Assembly (NCBI GenBank): GCA_964030785.1 | Contig: OZ034968.1 | Span: 35,603,186-35,667,185, forward strand | Direction of reading: 5' to 3' | DNA: 64,000 bases | Origin: Siderastrea siderea | Lineage: Eukaryota; Cnidaria; Anthozoa; Scleractinia; Rhizangiidae | Shown: positions 36,082 through 61,767 of the stretch, piece after piece | Numbering within the stretch: the first letter of the stretch is position 1 | How the letters are laid out: every line of letters begins with the position of its first letter | The notes under the pieces: generated by a model | Database searches by the model: none | What the model saw: the letters and a program-made list of their open reading frames with translations, nothing else | Told to the model about the DNA's origin: nothing | Position numbers and translations under genes: made by a program

Positions 36082-39000
36082 GTGGTGGTGGTGGTGGTGG
36101 TGGTGGTGATGATGATGTTGTTGTTGTGTGGCAGTGGAAGGCCCCCAATAGTACACATAACCCTGACCATACTCGTACACTTTTTCAGACCTGGTCTCTT
36201 CCTTTGCTTTGTATCCATAGACAAGAACCTTTCATCTACATTGTTTACTTGCATAATCCTTAAGAGGACAGTCTGGAAGTCACAGTTTGCATTCCATAAC
36301 AAAAATTAATACTTGTTTATGTGCAGTGTTACCAAAAATAAGAAATAAAATCTTTGGTCTGCGGAATAACCTCTTCTGAAAAAGCATCCCATCAAGGACG
36401 AGTTGCGTTGTCCCGAGTCGCTTACCTCGAAAGAAGCCAGAACCGTCAGAAAGCTTGGCTTGTTCAAGTCTTCGTCGCGACACAGGAATTACTTACGTAG
36501 AAAAGGAAGACTCACAGATCTTTATTTGATGTAGTCAGTGACCACTAAAGAGTGATGTCTTTTTTTTTTTTGTTTTTTAATTCCACAGCGATCTTACGAC
36601 GTTAGGACTTAACCTAAATTCCCCAGAGTAAGTAGAAATCTTTTGTCCTAACCGAGTCTTTTCCCGAAACAATAAAGCAAACAATGGAAATTGAACATAA
36701 CAATGTTAGGAGCTGCCTGGAGTTAAACCAGTTGGCTGTTAACAAGCAAAACCAAGAATTGGACGCGGTTCTATCGAGAAACGACTTCAGGTAGTCGTGG
36801 TGAGAGCGGGACTTGAAACCGGGATCTCCGGATTCGAAGTCCCGCGCCCTAACCGCTCGGCTACGCTGCCTCCTTTCGATACTTACGATGTTCAAATTTT
36901 CTCCTCATAATCTAATTTACCAAGTTTAAAATTCCATGTTTTGAAATAGCCCGAGACTGTGCATTTAAGTTTCAGCATTTGAAAACAATATCTCTGCTTA
37001 TGTTATAAATGATGTCTGTCGGTGTGAAGTTCATTAACATGGTTGTTGTTATATTTTAGGAGCCTCTATCATACGTTTGGTTCACCGTTTGCGGACAGTC
37101 CGTGCAGACCTCACGAAATAGGTAAGGGCCTTCACGGGCACTCGCACACACACTGAAAGAAATCGCCAGTTTTGCAAACTCTCTCTGTGAGACGTGCCTG
37201 AGTTTGCAGGCGGAAAAAAGAAGCGAACAGCAAACTGATCCTTGTGACAGAAACAGATGGAATAATAAAAAACAAGCCGTTTCCGTCTTGTTCTAGCCTG
37301 AGAAAACAGCCGACGTTTTGCGAGGTCGCCTCTTGAGCACTCGCAAAACGACTTCTGAGTAACGAGCGCAGAGATTCCATACTGATGACGCGTCACTATC
37401 CTGATCTAGGTAGTGTTTCTGATTGGTTGAAACGAAATTCCCTCGCGTTTCAACCAATCAGAAGCACTTCCTAGATCTGGGTAGTGACCCGTCATCAGTG
37501 TGGAATTTCTGCGCTCGTTACTCAGACGTCGTTTCGCGAGGGCTTAAGTGACGACCTCGCGAGACGTCGGGTGTTTCCTCAGGCTATTCTTGTTTGAAAA
37601 CCCATTGAAATAAGCACTGACTCTGTTTTACTCTTTTTCTCATAAATATATAAATATATCATTTACACTTTCTTCCGCAGATTACCATGTACCGTCAGAA
37701 TACCGGATAAACTCATTTATTAGGGACAAGGTAAAAGTTTCCATTCGTGATTCTTATGCTTTATTATCTGTTCATGAACCTAACAGCGGCACTGTTGTAT
37801 TTGCAGCTTGCTCCTATAAAACTAAGTCGGTATGGCGAGGATTTGTTGTTCTATCTTTACTACACGAATGGAGGAGATATTCTTCAGCTGGCTGCTGCTG
37901 CTGAATTGTAAGTACATCTCTGTAAAATGGTTCATTTGAAGAGGCGCTTTTCTAATAAATAACTCTCTTCAAGGCCTTGTCCTAACAAGTACGAGACTCG
38001 CCGACAATTCGATTTTTCGTTCTCATGCGCTCTCGGCGACTCTAACACGCTCTCAGCGACTCTCGTACGCCCTCGGCGACTCTCACACGCTCTCAGCGAC
38101 TTCCATACGCCCTCGACGACTCTCTTACGTTCTCGACGTCTGTCGTGTGCTTTCGGTGAACCTCGTGCGCACAGGAAGAATTAAATCTTCCCAAATTTCC
38201 TTACTGATTAAAACTCTCTTGCACTCTCAAGTAGTTGAAAGTTTGGCCTGGACCTCTCGAAGAGTTTACATCTGCCGCAATTTTTATTCGAGTTGATGAG
38301 AATTTGGAAATTGTTTGAACTCTCGCTTCTGTTTGGCTAGAATTTCTCATGTACTGTCGGCGATTCTCGTGCGCTCTCGAAGAGTGTAATCTGCCCCAGT
38401 TTTCATTAGGGTTGCAGAGAGTTATTTCCCCTGCTCTTCTTTAGCCTCAATATCTCATCTACTCTATATTCTCAGTCGCTTTCAAAGAGGATGAACTCCC
38501 TTCAGGTCTCTCCCTGCCTGACAGAAGCTGAATGACAACTGCGCATGTCAAAAGCGCGTGCCAAGGAAAACTTGGGAAGGCAACACAAAACCATAGCAAC
38601 AATTTACGTAAGATGGCGGACTTTTTAAGAATTTTGACTCCGGGAAGATTTTCACCTTCAATAGGAGTTTTGTTGCAAACTTAAGTTTCAGACTTCTGCA
38701 AAGCCTTCCTCTGTTGTCGAGACAAATTATATCTTTTGTGCACCATCTTAAGACTTTTTTTTTACTGATGAATTTTTGCTGTATATAAATAAAGTTATCA
38801 TTATCATTATCATTATCGTCATCATTATCATTGTTGCTATGTTGTTGCCATGGTCTGTCTTGTCGTCCCCAGTTTTCCTTAGCGCGCGCTTTTAACATGC
38901 GCAGTTGTTAGTCAGCTCTGTCGCCCTTTCTTGATTGACCTGGGCTTTAAACCAGAGCCAAAGAGGTCATATCTGACCAATCACAACAAACAGAAAATGA

Positions 39001-39583
39001 GCCAACCAGAACTTAGAACAGGAACATGCAACCGGTGCGAAGCGCGGGAAAACAAGCAGTATCCAAGTGTTGACTTGTCGGTGGTTTTCCGCGTTACTGG
39101 GTAACAGTAGAAACCTCTTTGCACAGAACAGTTTCGCTACTCAAACGGTGATTTGCGTAACAGCATAAAAGAAATTCGAAAAACAAGCCTTGGTATTTTC
39201 AGAAATTTGGGGTATGCTGCCTAGCTATGGTCAAAATCAGAGCTTTACTTCCAACACAAACTAAAAGCCGTTGTCATCGTTGTGTCTGTTTTAAAATGCG
39301 TGACGTGTCACGCGAGTTGACTTAATTGACATGTACGTTACTCATTCTCTCAAACCTGATTGGTCTTTTAAGGTACGCACGTGACTGGCGGTACCACAAA
39401 GACGAAAGAGTGTGGCTAACACGTGCCCCGGGCGTGGATCCTCAGCTGAAAACGAGTTCGTACGAACGTGGAACATATTACTTCTTCGACTGCAGCACGT
39501 GGAGGAAGGTTGCTAAGGAATTCCACTTGGAGTATGACAAGCTTGAAGACAAACCCACGCTGCAATCTGTGTCTGCGCAATAG
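22776..39583 (+). CDS. CNOT2: CCR4-NOT transcription complex subunit 2 (21 exons)
   Basis: CNOT2 is a scaffold subunit of the cytoplasmic and nuclear CCR4-NOT deadenylase. It pairs with CNOT3 on the CNOT1 C-terminus and promotes mRNA decay. Exons: 22776-22819, 23508-23653, 24710-24803, 25364-25431, 25651-25799, 26487-26624, 27321-27425, 28082-28163, 28730-28781, 29016-29069, 29565-29831, 30460-30506, 30615-30651, 30954-31011, 34574-34650, 35564-35681, 36589-36627, 37060-37121, 37681-37730, 37807-37907, 39373-39583 (TAG). From the ATG at 23522 the frame is exactly 646 codons plus stop; human CNOT2 is 540. The N-terminal half is Ser/Gly/Pro-rich with short conserved motifs (SMFPPHRPEK, SRGIL, LDLSEFPALA, DFSIHNEDFPALPGS). 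The C-terminal NOT2/3/5 domain, about residues 455-646, has GMVTDQFGMIGLLTFIRAAE, LGSDLTTLGLNLNSPE, YGEDLLFYLYY and FDCSTWRKVAKEFHLEYDKL. The first listed exon is open in frame upstream of the ATG, so the true start may lie further 5'. Confidence 0.95.
23130..23352. repeat. tRNA-SINE unit collapsed into a foldback
   Basis: AGAATTATGTGAAGATCATC (23166 on) is repeated as its complement ending at 23350, giving 44-45-base arms. Between them lies a truncated minus-strand tRNA-like head (ATCGAACCCATGACCTCTGC). The family is the one forming the array at 54.67-56.06 kb. Lies in CNOT2 intron 1. Confidence 0.6.
23805..23890 (+). repeat. tRNA-derived SINE fragment
   Basis: GGGATGGCACAGTGGTGAAAGCAT resembles a tRNA head, then jumps to a tail with CCCTCCACAAAAACCAACAT. 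An internal deletion is likely. A related tail occurs near 31410-31460. Confidence 0.5.
25050..25216. mobile_element. Near-perfect 167-bp palindrome (foldback MITE) in CNOT2 intron 3
   Basis: Left arm 25050-25126 and right arm 25140-25216 are exact complements over about 77 bases by eye, around a 13-base loop. The ends are AATAGCCCTTTTCACAG and its complement. The lack of divergence suggests recent origin or ongoing arm homogenisation. Confidence 0.85.
26893..27102. mobile_element. piggyBac-like MITE
   Basis: The left end is CCCTTTAAGCCCCAATA and the right end is GGGGTTTAAAGGGTTAA, the complement of TTAACCCTTTAAACCCC. Same family as the copies at 1045 and 34168; the left TTAA is mutated. Lies in CNOT2 intron 6. 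Confidence 0.6.
30030..30245. repeat. GCGATCGCTG-rich quasi-palindromic MITE
   Basis: ATTTTCCATA at the left and CATATGGAAACC at the right are inverted. The interior repeats GATTGCAGTGAT and GCGATC words on both strands. Lies in CNOT2 intron 11. Confidence 0.45.
31060..31490 (+). repeat. tRNA-derived SINE, rearranged
   Basis: GGGATGGTGCAGTGGTGAGA resembles a SINE tRNA head. The tail piece CTCCCTCCATAAAAACTGAA near 31412 matches the SINE fragment at 23805. Lies in CNOT2 intron 14. Confidence 0.45.
31666..32640. mobile_element. Foldback element with ~300-base inverted arms in CNOT2 intron 14
   Basis: The left arm 31666-31970 starts AAAGGTGTATTCTTGGGTCT. The right arm 32338-32640 is its complement with modest divergence and small gaps. 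A ~370-base AT-rich centre has no coding signal. Each arm contains a short open frame (for example TISLSFSPAE), but both copies are mutually inverted repeats, not genes. Confidence 0.8.
33945..34022 (-). repeat. tRNA-like SINE head
   Basis: On the minus strand an A-box-like TCAGTGGTTAGAGC is followed by a B-box-like GGTTCGATTCCTG. Acceptor pairing is poor, so it is a tRNA-derived repeat, not a tRNA gene. Lies in CNOT2 intron 14. Confidence 0.5.
34168..34368. mobile_element. piggyBac-like MITE (~200 bp)
   Basis: It begins TTAACCCTTTAATCCCC and ends GCTTAGAGGGTTAA, with TTAA at both edges. Third member of the family seen at 1045 and 26893. Confidence 0.65.
34996..35166. mobile_element. GC-rich palindromic MITE in CNOT2 intron 15
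   Basis: Arms of about 65 bases share GCGCGAGATGCGAC and GTGGCGAAGCCGCGAG in inverse orientation. The centre has tandem CCTCGCGCCCACG units. Strong local GC excess against the AT-rich intron. Confidence 0.75.
35946..36115 (+). repeat. (GAC)n(GGCGAC)n(GGT)n satellite in CNOT2 intron 16
   Basis: About ten GAC units lead into about fifteen GGCGAC hexamers, then GGT and GAT units. It yields long spurious frames of Asp-Gly, Thr-Ala, Arg or Ser-Pro on both strands. These are not genes. Confidence 0.95.
36800..36875 (-). repeat. tRNA-like SINE head (Ser/Leu-type look)
   Basis: On the minus strand GGAGGCAGCGTAGCCGAGCG forms a plausible acceptor and D arm, with an anticodon-like stem following. The T arm does not pair properly, so this is a tRNA-derived repeat. 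Lies in CNOT2 intron 17. Confidence 0.5.
37295..37585. mobile_element. Foldback MITE (~290 bp) in CNOT2 intron 18
   Basis: The ends are AGCCTGAG and CTCAGGCT. Arms share ACGAGCGCAGA, GATGACG and TCTGATTGGTTGAAACG in inverse orientation around a short centre. The arms run over most of the length. Confidence 0.8.
38025..38168 (+). repeat. 20-base minisatellite in CNOT2 intron 20
   Basis: Seven diverged copies of a 20-base unit like GCTCTCGGCGACTCTCACAC. Related CTCTCGAAGAGT blocks continue at 38250-38500 and reappear at 42290-42430. Confidence 0.75.
38522..38921. mobile_element. MITE with ~50-60-base inverted ends in CNOT2 intron 20
   Basis: The left AACTGCGCATGTCAAAAGCG matches the complement of the right CGCTTTTAACATGCGCAGTT, and AAGGAAAACT follows in both. 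The centre has an ATTATC-type microsatellite near 38795. Confidence 0.7.
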
Positions 39584-39790
39584 TTGATTTTTCTTGTATT
39601 ATAGACCAGCTCGCGGTTTTTTCCGCCAGTTTGAAAAGGTTCACAGATACGGTGCAAAATACAGTGTGTGTATGAGAAACCTACGTCGAATAACTGGCAT
39701 GAGATTTGACTTTTGAAATATTCACAGTTTTTGACCCCTTAGTTCGGGTGTGCTTTAAAAAACACATTAAGTTTCTAGAACAAGTTGAAA

Positions 39791-39796
39791 AATAAA
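39791..39796 (+). terminator. Candidate CNOT2 polyadenylation signal
   Basis: An AATAAA hexamer lies about 210 bases after the CNOT2 stop codon in AT-rich sequence. It is the first such hexamer noticed downstream of the stop. Its use is inferred from position only. Confidence 0.4.
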
Positions 39797-41036
39797 TTGC
39801 CCCAAACGAAAGTACCGTATTACTCGAAAACTACCATTAAATTACACACATTCGGATTTCAACCACAAATTCGGAAGTTAAAATCACCTTATACAGCACA
39901 ATAAACAGTACCATAGTAACGTACTGCACAGTGTCTTCCACTTGAATGGCCACATTATATGAGTTCATCCACAGGCTTAAAGTAGAACACCTTTACAGCA
40001 TAATAAACGGCACCACAAGTAAGTACTGCTCAACAGCTTTCATGTGAGTGGTCACGCGTTAGGATTTCATCCATAGTCTCAAAAGGTAGAAAAATGACTC
40101 TTGATTTGAGTCTATAGGAGGGGAGTGATAAGCTTATGATACTGACAAAACTATTGTATTGCTCAATTTTGAAAGATTTACCTGTGCCGGATGACGGAAA
40201 GCTTCCAGAGAGTTGTGTTTTCATTTTTGCTTGATTATTTTTTTTTAAGTCCCGGCAACAGTCTAACAGCCATACACACATTGAATTTTTCCTTTCTCTT
40301 TTTTCTTGGCGGAAAAAACCGTGAACTGTCCAGTTGTTGTATACTTGGGTTTAAGAAGATCCTGCTGTACAGAAAACGGTGGTTGCTCTTCGGGGTTTTT
40401 CTTTGGTTTCTCGTTCTTTTTATAATATTCTGACTTTTACTTCTGTCTGTAATAATGTCTCGGTCGTCTTAACCACACGAAATATATGTAAAAAGCCATT
40501 CGAGATGTGATATACCGAATATCATTAAAGAGAGACTTTTAGCAATATTTGAGTGTGTCGTGGTTAATGTTAATCCTGTTTTCAGAAGGAAAAGGAGTTG
40601 AACAAGCCTTCCCGTCTCTTTGTAACTCCTGTTATGAGATACTGAATCGTGGTTACAGTGACATGTAATGTATTGAACGCTCCTTATGAAACATTTAGGG
40701 ATTTTTTCTATTTTGGGATTTTTTTTTAAACTTTCTTTTCTTTTTAATTTTATTTATTTATTTACATTAAAAGTTATCAATGAGTATCCTTTTCAGGTTG
40801 TGCGGCTTTGGAGTCTAGAAAATAACGCCACAAAATTGTTATGGTTTGTTCCTGTCTTGGAAAATTCACTTTATATCTTCCGCTCTCTGGTATAACAGAG
40901 CAACACTCCCTGGTGTGGAAAACACTCTGGATATCGTTTCCCAAAATGAACAAAGGCATCGAGTGGCTGCTGATTTGCGAGTTTCGTAACGTTAAGAAAC
41001 TAACCAAGTTCTGAGGTTTTGAACATCACTAACATT

Positions 41037-41870
41037 CAGGGTTCGTACTGAGTCTTGAATTCTTGAAAAAGTCTTGAAATTTGCAAACCAGTTTTCCAGA
41101 CCTGGCAAAAGTCTGGAATATAGAGATAAAGTCTGGAAAAAATGGTAAAAGGTCTGGAATTTTTTTGTTTTTGTTTTGAAAACTGCAACAAGTGCTAATT
41201 GCGAAGTGAAATTTTTTTCAGGCAGTCAAATCTTATTTAATTTCGTCTTTGGCGAAAGCATTCAACCGCAGACTGAGAAGTCTCAGAACTCTCTTACGCC
41301 GGTATTGCATCATGGTTACTGTACCTTCACAGTGCATCATGGGACAAACTTGGTTCCCGCGTTTGTGGAGGTTGATATCGATCAAGTGTTTGCTTTTTAT
41401 TGTGAAAATGTGGAAGTGTGTTTTCCCTGACAAGTGGAAAGCTAATGAAAGATCTAAGGCCTGGGTTGCAGCAAACCCTAAATCAAGATCAAAAGTGAAG
41501 TGTACTGTCTGTGACAAGACAATCGATATTTCAAGCATAGGCGAAGCTGCGTTGGTCAGCCACATGGTTGGCAACTGAATCTTATGCAAATCAAACGGTT
41601 GTCGTCTTCTGCCTTGTAGTCTAAACAAGCGTGGCTTCTGCAGGGCATTTGGGATAAATACTGCTAGTTATATTTCAAAATTCCCAAATGTCACTCGCCG
41701 CTTCGCCGCGCGTGATTTCTGAACTATAACTCGTGGGTTTTTATCTCAAATATCCCTTAAAACCATGCTATTACCTATACTAACCTTGAGTCTGGAAAAA
41801 GAGATTATTGTTTTGGAAAAAGTCTGGAAAAAAGTCACTTTATTTAGGTGTCGATGTACTTTAGTACGAA
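41037..41870 (+). mobile_element. Degenerate hAT-like element with BED-type zinc-finger remnant
   Basis: It starts CAGGGTTCGTACTGAGTCTT, a hAT-like terminus, and AAAAGTCTGGAAA words occur near both ends. The plus strand at about 41425-41575 encodes FPDKWKANERSKAW, then VKCTVCDKTIDISSIGEAAL and SHMVGN. That is a CxxC...H BED/TTF-like finger as in hAT transposase N-termini. It stops at TGA directly after, with no catalytic domain. Confidence 0.6.
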
Positions 41871-42004
41871 AGCGCTAATTGTAACATTATAACTGAACAC
41901 AAACGTTTTTTGAAAACCCCAACTGGTGGGACGCTGACCAGTTAGCTATTTACATAGCGTGGCCTAGGATTTGAACACGGGACTACCGTGAAACAAATCC
42001 AAGT

Positions 42005-42085
42005 GGTCAGAGAGAGGACTTGAACTTGGGACCTCCGGGTAACAAGTCCGGCACCCTAACCACTAAGCCATGCCGCCTAACAATT
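42005..42085 (-). repeat. tRNA-like SINE head
   Basis: On the minus strand GGCGGCATGGCTTAGTGGTT starts a tRNA-like head with a B-box-like AAGTTCAAGTCC. It has A and B boxes but imperfect stems. Lies between CNOT2 and STK33. Confidence 0.5.
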
Positions 42086-45000
42086 AATATTAACGTTATC
42101 AACGGCTATAACAATTACACACACACTTTTTGGTACCATTAAAAAGATAAGTGAAAAAGTTGGAGAATTGGAGTTGGAAAAATCAAATTTTCATATGGAC
42201 CAAACAGGAACGGAATACTCTAAGCTCCAAGTGTTCTAATCGCCTTGCCCTCATTTGGCTTGATTCGTTGAAAGTCATGTGTGCTCTAGGAGACTCTCGA
42301 AGGGTTTGAACCTGCCCAGACTTTAAGTCACTTGAATCAAGGGAGGCTAAAAATGTTGCTCTCGTTTAGCCTCTAACTCTGTGTGAACTGTCATTGGCTC
42401 TTTTCTGCTTTTGAAGAGTTTGAACTTTTGCTCACTCTCGTGCTTGTCTGACCCGGGAATAACGGACATTACGGTAGCCTCAATGTGTTTTGATGGGTCC
42501 CCAGCGAGTACTGTACTTTTGACCACATCCATTACTTCTTCAAGCCTCTCTATACTTGTAAACTTTGCGTCTGGGATAGCTGCCCAAAGATCTCTTCCCC
42601 TCAGCTCTAACGATGACAAATAAGGCGCTCAGCAGTCCCGACAGACTGACTTTGGTGAAATTTATATTTCATGATAACAAACTCAGTTTTCTCAGTTGGT
42701 CTTATTCTATAATGATAAAATATTGTACAGATTTGCCTGTACAAGATGTGAGTGGAGATCAAAGAAGATGTCAAGGGACATTATTTTGGGACTGACAACT
42801 TTTAACACACTTGGCCACTCTGGGTGTATTGTCAGAGAAAGTTTCCGCGTGAGGCTGCCCCCACCTCCCTTTACACTTGAGCGATCGAGTTAGCCCCCCC
42901 CCCCTTCCCCCACTTTAAAATAGGCCGCGCGGTCCCTGTATTTCCCACGAATTTAAATTCCAGTCCACATGTGTCCGCATCCCTCCAAAAATGGGGGCCT
43001 TTCGGTCGTTCTTTCTCCTTCTGAAATGCCCGATTCGTATTGCAAGGCATAACGTAAGGCTGATGAATAATTTTCAAAGCTGTGATTGGCTAGCAAGGCT
43101 CTTTTGGGAGTCTGAATTCGCGGGAAGTTCAATCTAAAAACAAATTGGTCTGTAGTGACACGAGTATATGACAGCTGCGCGCTCCGGGTTATCGACTGTT
43201 TCGTCATCGTTCTTCATGTTGCGTTACATATATGACGTTGGCATGGCACAGGAGGAAATCGTCACATTACCGTTATCTTCTGCACACATTCGGCTTCATG
43301 AATGAGAAAATATGCGCCTTCTCCGGTTACGCCGGAAGCTTTTCACTCTCGCTGGGAAGATTGTTATTTCCTCCAGTTTGTCGGGCAATGTGTTGGTATG
43401 GAAAATCAAGCTGCTAGTGATAATGTGTGATTTTTTCTTTTCTTTTCCTTTTTTTTTTATTTTAACGATGTCATTTCGTTGAAAACAGTTACCAGATAAA
43501 CGAAGCAAAACCAGAGCTTTCAGGCCCCAGATTAGATGGTTTTGTCTTTCATCACAATTAGGTTAGATCGGAAGATAGGTTGTTTCGTTGAATTTAGTTT
43601 ATTTATTACAGGGTTTTGTCTATCAATTTATTACTAGTTTTCTTACATTGCACGGCCTAATTGAAAACCATGCGGCATTTGTTTCTAATTTTATACTGAT
43701 CATAATTAACGTGGATAGCTTTTTCCCGTTGGCAGGAAAACGAAGGAAGCATTGCTTCGATCGTACGCAGAAATTGGAAGTAGCAAATAATCCACGCGTT
43801 GTATAGTTTCTCGAAACCTTTTTCCGATCAAATTTCTAAGTAGGGGGTTTAGTAAACGGATTTGTTGTGCTCGACTGTTCAAATACGCTTCTCTTCCGCT
43901 TCCTGTTTTGGCATAAGCGTACAAATTTCGGGCTCTCTGACCAGTTAGCCGCTAGGGAAAAAAGTGGCTTATCTTCTGTTATGAAATTTTCCAGTATTTC
44001 TGATATCACCTCAATCTTTCACTTGAAAAATTGTCGTCACAAAAAAGGAATTTCGCGAACGCCGTGAGAAAGGGACTGGTAGCAAGCGACTGTCCAGACT
44101 GGGTCCCAGGACTCGACGGGCGTCGTACTTCATTTCTGTGGTTTGCTGTCAAAGTTACTCAGAAGTTTACAGGCTTCCTTATGAATTTAGATCCGCTTTC
44201 AGCAACTATTTTATGGAGAAAAGCATAAGAGAAGTAGAAGCAATGAAAAATACAGCTGTTCCCTTCTTCTTAAGGACGGAATTTCGTAAAGGTAGGTAAG
44301 ATTTTGCCGGCGAATGTGCGATAGTTTGCAGACGAAGGAGCCGGCGACGACAGTATCGTTTACTTTGATGCAAGCAGACAGTTTCTTGTTCTTCTTTTCC
44401 TGAGAATTTTAACATTTATAACAAGGCCTCCAGTGAGTTAAGTCGAGCGCCAGTTTTGCTTAATTGGAAAACAGAGGAAAGTCATTATTTTCTGCACATT
44501 CTTCTGTTGACTCTTCGGGCTTTTCGTCCCGGCGCGGCCATAATTTAGCTTTCTCAATCAAACACTTTAAAACTGGCTTCTGGACATAACCTTGCACGGG
44601 CCAGTGTGTATTTAATTAAGGTCACATTTTTGAGGTTTTGCTAACTCCTTAGGTATCCTTTGCATTAAAAGTTTAAGGGCTAAATTTTGTTTTGTGAGCT
44701 CTGTGACTTGTGAAGAACAGCCGGAGGGCTATCGGTCACCCGTTGAGTGGGTAAATTGGTGTGGCGAAGCAAACCGGGCAACTTTCAAAACTTTGCAAAA
44801 CGATGCTTCTTGTGACCTCTTGTGTACTGCGCGTGATTGCGGTTGAAATAATTGTTTTGCGAGGATAACTTTTGCACCCTTGGGCAATCCTTTTCTTTTT
44901 AACCTTCCCATCTTGAGAGATTTTAAATTGCCTGGGTCTTGCATGATATTGAATAGAAAATTCACAGCTTGAAAATCCCTGCACATCAACATTGATCATC

Positions 45001-45133
45001 GGAGTCAATTATGCATTTACAATAAACCACGGCGTGTGTAGTATACTTGGAACTTTAATCAGCTTTTATTACAACTTGATTTCATTTTCATATCGACCTC
45101 TAGGTAAAACAACCTCGCATCATGGAAAAATAA

Positions 45134-60655
<15,522 letters not shown>

Positions 60656-61257
60656 TGCAAGCGGCGATTTATTAGAGACTATTTTTTGGTGATTAATTGA
60701 GACGATAATTATTTTTACGTAATTTACACATTCATTGTAAATGTCGAGATGAACTGCCATTGCCATTCAGCTTCCAAATTTTTCTTTGACTATTGGCTCA
60801 AATAGAATGCCAAAGTTCAAGGTGAATATTCTCCTTTCTAATCGTCAGTTGTTTCCTTTCGTGTTAGTTGTAAGAATTTTGTAGTATACTAGCACAATAC
60901 CCCGTTTTACTTAACAGTGCAGTGATAGTAAAAGGAGAAACTAGACGATAGTTGGTTCCACTCATTCGTGAGTGTTAGAGGGATTTCATTTCTGCCCCTC
61001 AATACAGCTGAAGCATAAAAAAGCCAAACGGTCTTGCTTTACAACTAAGAATCGAAATTAAATGTATTTTGGGTGACATTTTAGAAGTACGTACCTCAAA
61101 GTATTATACCATGATAAAGGTTAAACCTAGCTGGCATATGTTAGGTATTTCTCGTCCTCATCACTTCTCACTGCTTTCTGAAATTAAAATTTATCTTGGT
61201 CTTCCTTTTGGTTTCATGTTTCACTGGTCTGATTACATAATGAACCAGTGAAAATAA

Positions 61258-61767
61258 GGCGCCGTTTACATGAGTTATTTCGGATGACTTGAATCTCATC
61301 CAGGGATGACTTTCAACTCGGTGTCTGGTCATTTGCCTGTAAGTGTTTACATGATTTGGAGCAAAAAAGGCGTTCGCCTCGGGATGATTTCATACCGGTC
61401 TCCAGCACCGGGGCGAACACATTTTTGATCCAAATCATGTAAGCACTCGAAGGTAAATGACCAGACACCGAGATGAAAGTCATCCCGGGATGAGATACAA
61501 GTCATCCCGGGATGAAATAACTCATGTAAACGGCGCCTAAGTGTTTACATGATTTGGAGCAAAAATGGGTTCGCCCCGGGATGATTTCATCCCGGTGCTG
61601 AAGACCGGGATGAAATCATCCCGGGGCGAACTCATTTTTGCTCCAAATCATGTAAACGCTTACAGGTAAATGACCAGACACCGGGATGAAAATCATCCCG
61701 GGATGAGATGAAGGTCATCCCGGGGTGAAACTCATCCCGGGATGAAATAACTCATGTAAACGGCGCC
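61258..61767. mobile_element. Nested palindromic MITE with GGCGCC ends
   Basis: GGCGCCGTTTACATGAG opens the element, and its complement CTCATGTAAACGGCGCC occurs at about 61521-61537 and again at about 61751-61767. CATCCCGGGATGA and ATTTGGAGCAAAAA recur in both orientations. This looks like a complete copy followed by a second copy lacking its left end. Confidence 0.75.

Noticed and set aside
35853..36309. Long open frames on both strands over the GAC/GGCGAC tract (poly-Asp-Gly, Thr-Ala, Arg, Ser-Pro)
   Set aside because: All six frames are open only because the tract has a hexanucleotide period. There is no conserved sequence outside the repeat, and it lies within CNOT2 intron 16.
44729..45008. 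Basic ~90-residue minus-strand frames upstream of STK33
   Set aside because: Two frames overlap in different phases and neither resembles a known family. They lie in the presumed STK33 promoter region.
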